Source of the DNA: Amaurobius ferox
Lineage: Eukaryota > Arthropoda > Arachnida > Araneae > Amaurobiidae
NCBI GenBank assembly: GCA_951213105.1
Contig: OX578138.1
Span: 98,166,614 to 98,230,613, forward strand
Reading direction: 5' to 3'
DNA: 64,000 nt
Position numbers and translations under genes: made by a program. The notes beneath the pieces were generated by a model. The model was not told the DNA's origin. It worked only from the letters and a program-made list of their open reading frames with translations, and ran no database searches. Within the stretch, counting starts at the first letter, position 1. Each line of letters opens with the position of its first letter. Below are positions 47,916 to 58,200 of the stretch, piece after piece.

Positions 47916-48931
47916 ATTTTCATGTTATGTCCGCACTTCAAAATCTCAATCAAACTCAATCTAGAATACTCAAACCACGTACGATTCCTTATACTCCTCC
48001 TCACGTAATGCGCATTTGCTTCAGAAACACGACAAGCTTGCATATAACCATCAAACTCTTCTGTACTATCATTCGTCTCACACAATCGTATTATCCACTT
48101 GCAATCAACCCCTGATTGATACACCTTTTAATCGCATTCATTTTACCACTATCAATCAAACGATCAAAAAGAACAATACTAAATCTTTCACTCTTCACAG
48201 CCATTTAGCACACACAAAAGAAATCAAAGAAATTTTACCCATACTTGTATTTAAATCTTGTTCCAAAACATCTAATTTTAAAAGATCAGCAAAAAAAATC
48301 AGAAATGAGTATAGAATAACACAAATTGAGACAGTTGCAGAGTTTTACAACTCGCAAGGTTACCATGGTTACAAAGTACGAAGAGTTAAAGGGTTACCAA
48401 AGTCGCAATATAGCACTCCGCTTATCGCCGATTTGACGCGATAGAGAAAAACGACTGTACCATCCGGGTCACCAAATGTCAGAAACATTATAAAAATTTA
48501 CCCAATTTCATGTGTTTCAATATTTACTAAAATAATTACAAAGCTGCTCCTCAGGAACCATTTCTTAGCTCGCTCATCGACATCATAACAAAAACCAAGA
48601 CTGTTGCCATTGCTAGAACTAAAAATGAACAAATGCACATTAAATACAATTTTAAATATAAAAATGAATAATAAAATAAATGTGCATTACTTAACAATAG
48701 CATGCTTTAACAACGGTAACATCCATGTATTTTTTATAAATATTTAGGCAAATTATTTTTAAGAGAAAATAAAAATAGATATATCCTACTAAAATTGTGG
48801 GTTAAAAAATTGCAAATTTCTAGTAATATAGCATCTTTTATATTACTTTTTAAGCACACTTCAGTGTTAGAGTTTGTGATTGATCAATTTAGAGACTGAT
48901 CAAACGTTAGTGAGATCGGCCTTAATACTAT
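47916..48931 (-). repeat. BEL/Pao 5' end: leader, primer site and candidate LTR
   Basis: On the minus strand a candidate primer site TGGTGACCCGGATGG (48460-48474) starts two bases after a putative LTR end '...CTGACA' (48477). Sequence to its right, up to about 48931 (minus-strand start tgttgtatagtat), is the probable 5' LTR. It has a 'taatataaaagatgc' TATA-like motif at about 48835. The partner LTR was not found, so the outer limit is a guess. The 142-codon plus-strand frame at 48016-48444 is antisense to this leader. Confidence 0.45.
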
Positions 48932-48971
48932 ACAACAAAAATGGATGCCGAGCAGATTATTCCCCATGCCT

Positions 48972-48979
48972 GACGTCAG
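48972..48979 (+). promoter_or_regulatory. CRE-like palindrome TGACGTCA upstream of the spliced gene
   Basis: Perfect CRE octamer, extended to ctgacgtcag, 116 bp before the first coding ATG. It is a common element of metazoan housekeeping promoters. Functional use here is inference. Confidence 0.4.
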
Positions 48980-49094
48980 ATGAAAGTCTGTAAACAGTTG
49001 CTAAATACGAAAACAACTGTAACTGTAGGTTGGCCGCCAAATTTTTAAAACATTTGCGTTGTTGATAAAATGTTTTTATTATTTATCATAAGTC

Positions 49095-49298
49095 ATGCCA
49101 AAATTTAAAAAAATACAACCTGAAAGGGATATATTAGCGAAAGGAAATACAAAGTACCGTGAAAATCAGGAATTAACCTTTTTATTAAATAAATTTAGAA
49201 AAGATGACATTCTCACCAGTATTATTGAATCACCCGGTGATGTAATTCGAAAATCAAAAAAAAATAACATTATCAAAGAAGCGATAAATTTTCTTACG
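49095..49298 (+). CDS. CENP-N-like gene, coding exon 1
   Basis: ATG at 49095; 68 codons; donor G|GTAAAA at 49299, phase 0. The frame continues only six codons into the intron. Upstream are a leader and the CRE-like site. Confidence 0.6.
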
Positions 49299-52200
49299 GT
49301 AAAATTAATAAAATCTTAGTTTACTGTGTTGAATAAATGCATATTTCTGCACATGATATTTATAATGCAGCTGTTTTGTCAAACTTTTATTATAAATAAA
49401 AGGAAAATGCATTGTATGTTTCATGATGGATTGATTTTTGCTGTAAAATGTGTTGATTTGTTCCATAAAATATTTTTGTTTAAGCACCAATACTTTAGGT
49501 TACTACAGCCTATTGGATACATATTTAGTAATAAACCATATTTATCATTAATGAAATATTTCTTGTATATGATCAATGTGAACAGCAGTTAGTCTCTAAA
49601 ATGTGTTGGTGTTAAACAATCTTAATGTAAACTTTCATATTAAAAAATGTCACTGTTTAAAGAAAATTGAAAATAGCATTAAATATATTTAAAGGGCAGC
49701 TAAATCCATTTAAAGAGGAAGTATGTCTATCAAAGGATAATCAAAATTATATGTATTAAAAAGGATATAATGAATGATGAAAAAGATCCTCAAAATATCA
49801 GACTGCTCTTTCTGAACCATAAAGACTGTGTTGTTAAAAAAAAAACTTTGCATATTGAAAATGATTGCAGGTTAAATAAACTGGGCCTATTTAATTGCTT
49901 AATCTCTCATTTTAAAATTATTTTGTTGTATTTCAGGAAAAATTTTCAGATCTAGATGAACTGATATTATACTTACAACTGAAATGTAAGTATTTGTTTA
50001 CTACATTTATTTTTCGCATAATATAAAATTTAATTAACGTTTTAAAAATTAATGCTTATTTTAATTGTAAAATCTTTTGAACTATTTTGGCACAATTATA
50101 CTTCTGATTTGTAAATTTTATTACTTCTTTGTATACAGAGCCATAACTATTTTGGACTTGACAACCAATGAGTTTTCCCAGATTTAAGAGGTTGCTGGTC
50201 ACAATGAGAAAAATCTTGATGCATGCACTATTGCATAAATTCATATTTTAATTTTGAATGTACTGTACTTTAGTAATAGTGAATAATTTTTAAGCTAACT
50301 TGGGTGATTGGATTCAAATATTGCATTTTTTTTAACACGTAAAATTTAACAATTCAATATTAATTCCAGATATTTTCATTGGGAGAATAGGGGGAGTTTC
50401 TCAACTATGGAACAGTTTTATTTTCTTAATATATTTTCATCATTGTAATAATGTTACTGTATGTCTTGTGAACTGTTATACATAACATATATAAAATAGC
50501 ATGTATAAAGTCATTTAATGTTTATATAATAATGAGAAATTAATAATAAAAGGGCTTATTTTTTAAAATAGGTCATTCCATGTCATTTCAACATTTTTTT
50601 TTTAATATTTTTTATATTTTGCACATATATTTATACATGTTTATGGAGTTCAAAAGCATTTTTAGAAAAGAAAAATTTCTTGCCATGTGGCAGAGAGGTC
50701 CCCAAATAGTACTTTAAACATGTACATTTTTGTGATTACGAGCGGGCGGGCGCGCAAACGTGGAAAAACATTTGTGCAAAATGGTTTAACTTTCCTCCTA
50801 ATTGAGTAAATTAAAACATTTTACTCAGAATAAAGTACTGATAATTTTGGTTCAACTTTGTTTCATCATTTGATATATTTTTGAAAATTTAATGGTAGTC
50901 AAAATTTTCCATTGAAATTTGCATTTTCTGATTTTCCGAACCTGTTTTTCACTAGGAAGGAGACAATACACTCAAACCAAATTTATTTTGCAAGTACTAT
51001 AGTAATAGTAGATTTTACCTGAGGGGAGAAAACTGGAGTGTTTTGAACCCTTCCAAAAATTTTTCTCTAGTGAAAGTGGGCGTTTTAAAAAACTTCAGAT
51101 TTTTCAAAAGCTATATCTCCAGTGGGGTTCACAGTAAAAATCTGAAATTTATATAACTGAGTCTTCTATTAGGTAGCAACACTATAATAAAATTTGATCA
51201 CTTTATTTTGCATAGTAACAAAAATATTTGAGTTCAAAGTTGTGAACAAAGCCTGCTGATTTTTGTTTTTTGTTTCGAAGGACAATTACAAACTTTTAAA
51301 ACTAATAAAGCATGAATATATTTTCTTTTTAATTTGTTGTAATTAAAACCAAATAAAAGTGTTAAAGACCAAGAAAATATATGAAAAAACATACTACACA
51401 ATTCATAACTGTTAAAGCAGCAGAGTTCCAGGTAAAAGTTTATACATTTCTTGTTTGAAAAAAATTTATAGTTTTCACAAAGATGAAACTAATGATGAAA
51501 CATTTAGTCCAGTGTATCAGACATTAAATAACATAAATGTTGCATGTGCGGCTCTGAGAGTTTCACCTGTTAAAATTCAGAAGCTTAACATTAAACAAAG
51601 ACCAAAAGCTATAAAAAAAAAAAGAAGTTACATCACCAATGAAAAATAAACTAAGTGCAAGTTTTGATATAAGTTTGAATGAGTCTTTTGGAAATAATGA
51701 CTGATCTGAAGGAAGATGAATACATTATTCTCTTAAATAAGCTAAAAGAAAAATTTAAAGGAAGTTTGACAGTTTCAGAGAAAGTAAAAATATTTAGTGC
51801 CTGAGTCCTGGTCAGTAGCAAAAACATGTCATGAATTTGGTGCAAGTCAGCACTTAGTAAGAAACACACAGGCATTAGTTAAGAGCTATGGCATTCTTCA
51901 TAATATAGAACAAAGGAAGTCCAGAAATTTTCCAGAGGAAGTGATTGATAAAGTTGTAGATTTTTATGAAAGTGATGAAAACAGTAGGATGTGCCCTGGT
52001 GCAAAAGACTGTGTTTCTATTAGGAATACAGATGGTCAAAAGGAAACAAAACAAAAAGGACTCAATTCACAAGACTATCCAATTCACGAGATATTGAAGA
52101 AATAAACATCACCAAAGTTTCAACAGGTCTTTCTCTTGAACTTAAAGAAAGAGATTACATTGCATGCATTTATGGTTCTCATTGGTGACTTGCACAAACT

Positions 52201-55200
52201 ATTGAGGTGCAGCAATCAGAAAGGACTGCAATGTCCATTTTTTCCATTCAGTGGGACCATCAACATTTCAAACATCTAAAGCAGATACGGTCTGGATGCC
52301 ATATGACAATGTCTTATATGTTCTTACTCCTTCCGAGTTGTCAACTGCTACTGGACGAACATGGAATATTGATCCAAAGGTTGTGCAATGATCTTACAGA
52401 ACTTTTACAACATAAGATAAAAAGAAACAAGCTAAAAAAACTTGCTAAGTGATATAATTTTTGTTTGTTTGTTCAATTGTTGATCTATATAATACCTATT
52501 GTGTTGATATTGATATATTTAACTTGACTCCTGCCTGTTTTAAAAAAGCCAGTTTCAATGCGCTTGACATGTTTACTACTTAGTATTCTTATATCCTATG
52601 TTCTGTACTTTTTAATTTCTTGTGTGGCTGCTGTAACTGGATTTCATCTGTAGTTGCCACGTAAATTGGATAAAATGAAATAAAATAAAATAAAATTGTT
52701 TACAACATGTAGGCCTAAGCAGCAAGTAACATTCATTTCTTTTAACTATAATGATAATTTTATTGTATATACATATAATTTTTGTTTGTTCAATTGTTTA
52801 CAACATGCAAGCAAGTAACATGTAATGCATTCCTTGTAACTATAATGATAATTTTATTGTATATATACATAAAAATTATCGTCAAAACAAATGGAAATAC
52901 ACTGATTTTATTCACAACTTTAAACTCACATATTTTTGTTACTATGCAAAACAAAGTGATCAAATTTTATTATGATGTTGCTACCTAATAGAAGCTTCAG
53001 TAATATAAATTTCAGGTTTTTACTGTGAACCAACCCCACTGGAGATTTTGAAAAATCTGAATTTTTTTAAAACGCCCACTTTCACCAGTGAAAAAATTTT
53101 GGAAGGGTTCTAAACACTCCAGTTTTCTCCCCTCCGGTAAAATCTACACTCATCACTGGGGGACAGTGACAGAAGTGACAAATTTGCTATTTTATGACAT
53201 CAAAACTATATTTAATATTATTGAAAAATATGTACAACAGACTGTATTCTAAACAAATACAGCAAATAATATATGTTTTATTTATAATTTTTTTTTAGAG
53301 CTCAAGGGAACCAAAATTACCGATTATTAGAAATTCAGCCATAAATAAAAGCCGTAAATGCTTTTAAATTAACTTTTAAAAACTTTTAATGCTTTTAAAT
53401 AAACTTAATAATCTTAAGTAATTTAATAGTGCACTCACTCTAAAAGTTGCTTTTGTTTTGAAAACACTAACCGCTTGTTTTAATCTAGTGACAAGATTTT
53501 ATTTCATTTTCAGCTTTTGTTTTATGTAGTATTTACTTTTATAGACATCCAAACACAGAGAAAAGAAAGATATTGGAATATTCTCGAGATAAAGGATGCA
53601 AAAAGTATGTCTGCATAACTTTTTAAGATGCATGTGTATTTTTTCCTCTATGGTTTTAAGCTTAATTTTATAATTCAATTACTGATTGTTTTTTAATTCT
53701 CTTTTGCTACATCTAAATTTTAATTTGATCTTGTAATGTGTTTAATTAAGACCTTATAGAAAACCTTTTTAAAATCAAGAAAGCATTAAAGAAGATACCA
53801 AAGGTTCGTTTTTCGATTCCATGCCCATTTTCAGCCTCTCGGTAACCTAGACCTGAAGAATATAGCAAAAATCAAAATATAATATGTAAAATAGGAATTT
53901 TGATAAAATAATAGAAAAGAAATATATTTTATTCTAATATAGTTCTCTCCCCCCAACCCTTTTTCCATTTTTACATGAAGCAAATATTATAGCATTAAAA
54001 TATTGTTAAAATATCCAATAGTAAGCAACCAAATTTTTTACCTTGCTTTAGAGATATGGCAATCATCAATATACTGTTGAAAAGTGTCTTTCTTATTCTC
54101 AATTAGCTATGTGCTATAAACTAATAAGTAAGCTTAATATGCATATATTGTATGCATTATTTAAAAGGGGTATTGTGTGTGTTTAAATTAATTTATGGCA
54201 TTATGTTTAAATATTTCTCACAATTCTCATTTAATTTAGTTGACAGGTATGCTTTTACCTTTGAACCTGTACTGTTTGTTTCCCTAAAGATTAAAAACAA
54301 TATTTTAGCCACATATGATGAAAAGTAGTGTTTAAACTTAGATTAATTTTCAGAAATTGTATGGACAATTTTTTAGCATATTTATTGATGAGTAGTGATT
54401 TTAATAATAAAATGTTGTTTCTTTATTTAGGATTCAAGAAACAAGATCTGTCTTCTACAAAAGTTTCAAATTCTATGCTTAAGTATTTCAACAAATATGA
54501 TATTTCATGTGTAAGTCCTTTTGAAGCTTTTAATACTATGTGAATTTAATATAAAAGTGTTTTTATGCATTAGATACATATATGTACAATATATTGTTAT
54601 AAGTGTGTCTTCTAGAATTGTGAGTATATTCTCAGAATAAAAGAGTGAGTCCAAATTTCTGGATATGTAACTACATTCTTTTCAACCCTTTGCGGATGGC
54701 GGCATTCCAAAACTACCATAATACAAAAGATGGAGCATTTCACTTTCAAACTGTTCTTTTTCTTCTACCAGTATGTGTATGTCGTAGCAGCCTCTATTGA
54801 GCTATCAAGGTTTAGATTGGTAATAATTCTCATATTAGCTCATCATCAAATATTGGCATGGTACATTGCAGCCATCGTAACTACACATTCCTTTTGGAAA
54901 GTTGTAATTTCTAAACCATTCCATCTTCTTAGACAGGCTCTTCAGTATTGTTGTCCTCTAGGGCGCATATCAAGAAGTTTTAAACAATTTGCCAGTGCAT
55001 AAACATGCAAATTCAAATTCAAGTATATTTACAAGATCTGTGTTCACAAAGTTTACAAGTGTGAATCCAAGATTTTTTTTTATTCTCTGGATTTTAAAAT
55101 TGATCAGTGTTTATAAGCTAATTTAAAGGATCGGTATTTACAAACCCACAAGTGTGGATCCATGGATATTATTCATTTTACTTGTGTCAATCTAATTTTC

Positions 55201-58200
55201 ATGTCTTGTACCTAGGGGTTGATTTAAATCTCTAATTTTTCAATGAATATTTTGACACGTTTCATGTAATCCTAAATTAATGATTTGTATATTTTTTTCT
55301 TGAATTTTAAAGTTTTATTCTAAAATAATGAATTAACATTTTCTTTTAATTCTAAAATTAGCACGTTGTGGCAACCAGCAAAATCCAAACTCCGGTCTTC
55401 AGACCTAAGAATCTAAGATAGATGCGAATCTGGGAATTCAGATTTGTAACTTATTTGTAAACATTAAAAAGTTGTCTATTTTGGTAAGGCTAATATGATT
55501 CCTTTATACTCGGCCCTTTGTGATTATTCTTATATCATTCATTTCTTGAATAAAATAATGTTCATTTACCTTTATTTATTTTTGTGGTTACATATGGTGT
55601 TTTCCTGTGTAAAGTTTGATGAGACAATGTAAGTGGTTTGTATATCTTATGACTATGAGATATTTTAAAATTAAATAAGTGATCACAGGCTAAATGAAAT
55701 GGAAAAAATAAAATAATAAATATCTATATTAAACAGTTTGGTATGTTAAATTTGGAAGTTGAATAAAAACACTACGATCGAGCAAAATTGAAAATGATAA
55801 AATATTTTATTGATCATTAACAATTTAGTTGAAGCAGCAATATAATTGAACTTCTAGAGATTACCTAATAATAATGTATAGAAGGAATAATTTAATAAAA
55901 CATAAAATAACAATATAATAAAAATTATATATATATATATATACAGGGTGTCCCAAAAAGTTTGAAACACACTTTAATTCTTTACCTGTCAACGATAAGT
56001 GGGCAATGTAAATTGCTAAAATGTTGAAAGTAAGTTAGGAAATAAGACTATGTTAATGAAATAGTCCTCCCATTAATTTTCAAAAAGTTACAATTTTTAA
56101 ATTTTTATACAACCCCCTTAGATTGGTCAATCAGAAAAATCTTTATTTATAATACAACAAGATCGTTAAAAAAAAAACTCATATCTGTATCTTTAAAATT
56201 GAACGAGTTATATTTAATTGAAAATTGAACATTGTGAATGGGGACCATATATCAAATTAGAAATGTAAATTTGTGACATATCACAAAAAAGATAAAACTG
56301 GATGATAATACATAGGAGACATTTTCGCGAATTCTGCATAGGCTCATAATGCAATCGCGGATTCTTAAGTACTTTTCAATAACTAAGTACTTTTTCAATA
56401 ATTAAATACTTTTAAGAACTTTTTTTTTCATCTAAACAATTTCCATCATCAATTTGTTTATGATCCCTATTTTCACTGATGAAACATCCTTTCACATGGT
56501 AAGGAAAAGTGGCATAAGTCAGATTTTTTCCTTTATCATAATTCAGTTGATTTTAAAGATACAGATATGCGGGTTTTTTAATGATCTTGTTGCATTAAAA
56601 GTAAATATTTTCTGATTAAACAAATTTGTCTAAGGGGGTCGTATAAAAATTTAAAAAATGTAACTTTTTCAAAATTAATGGGAGGACTATTTCATTAACG
56701 TAGTCTTATTTCCTACCTTACTTTCAACTTTTTTGCAATTTACATTGCCCACTTATCTCCAACAGGTAAAGAATTAAAGCATGTTTCAATCTTTTTGGGA
56801 CATCCTGTATGTATGTATATATATATATACACATACATACATTCACACACACATATATCATAAATTACATATTCCTTTATTGTATAAAACTTTTAAATTT
56901 CAAGTCAAATGAATAAAATTAATTTAATTAAGTGATGATATTATTAATCTTATATTATTTTGAATTTTTAATAATCTATAAAGAGCAATATTTCGGAGTT
57001 CTACATTGCATATGGCATCAGATACTGAAAGCGAAGCTGTATGTTGGACTCATATTTATTTTATTTGCAACAATGGATATTATAATACCCCCTTTTGTGT
57101 TGTGGCTGCACAGACTGTGATTGAGTGTTGTCTGTCGTATAACATGTTGACATTTTGGATACAAATGTCAATCAAGTTAATAAGTGCTTCTAATACAGCA
57201 CATAAGTAAATAATGCATTCATGAGAACCAATGGGAACTCATATAAACAGTGTACATCCCCTCCATCACCAAGAACAAATCAAAGAATGTATGACATAAC
57301 AAGGGGAATGAAAAAGTGTGTTCCCACAGAGAATCTGAGAAGCATCGGAGATTTGATGTTTAACCAGAATGTAGTAAATATGTAAAAAGGAGTATCACTC
57401 CAACTCTGTTGTGGTTTCACAAGATTGCGTCTAAATACTGCGGGGATGTCACGATGTACTGTATCCTGTCATACTTAAACGAAAATGTGCCATGAATAAT
57501 CAAATTTGAACCATCAAGGATAGTAACAGTATTTAGCACATATGCACTGTCAGCATAATAAATGCTGAGTGATAGCAACATGTTCACTGAGAATTTAATA
57601 AGTGGAAAATTTAATAACTGCATATTGATCATCCGACAGTGCCACTTCACACATAGTATCCACTTCATCTAATGCAAATGTCTTAATTGGGACTGTGCAA
57701 ATTACAATATGCATATCAGTAATACGCATTCTTCTATACAAATCTCTGTGATAAATGTATGACAGAATTGTGATCTGATGATTTCAACCGCTACTATGCA
57801 AACTGAGGTAACCCTTTATTTAGCCTATATTAATATCTGTCATGGAGAGAACGGACAAATTAGAGATCGCAATAATCATTAATTGAGTGAGAACGCTAAC
57901 CTGAATAAATAATACTTGCTTTGCTAGAAGATAACCTATAAATGTATGTATGTAATATTAATTAATTTGGTATATATATGTGTGTGTTTATCTAAGTTAA
58001 TTTTAATGACTTAATCAAGGAATATAAAAATATTAAAGATTTGATCAATTTAAATGTGAATTATTGTTGTATTTGTTGTGTGTTATTCCTCAGTACTTAA
58101 GAGCTATTGGAGTTTTTCATACTCCACTCTAAGTGATGGCATCAAAAATAAATCCTTTTATTTAAATAGGGTAAGGACTAGACTATTTACTTTATGACAT

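Noticed and set aside
48016..48444. 142-codon plus-strand frame
   Set aside because: Antisense to the BEL leader and primer site; composition is low-complexity and no domain is visible.
54684..55002. piggyBac-like tip ('ccctttgcgg') and the 90-codon frame after it
   Set aside because: Only one tip, the flank is TCAA instead of TTAA, and no transposase motif is found.
57417..57668. 83-codon minus-strand frame in intron 4
   Set aside because: Reads smoothly but has no family motif, and adjoining frames are closed. It could be a pseudogene fragment, but I cannot support it.
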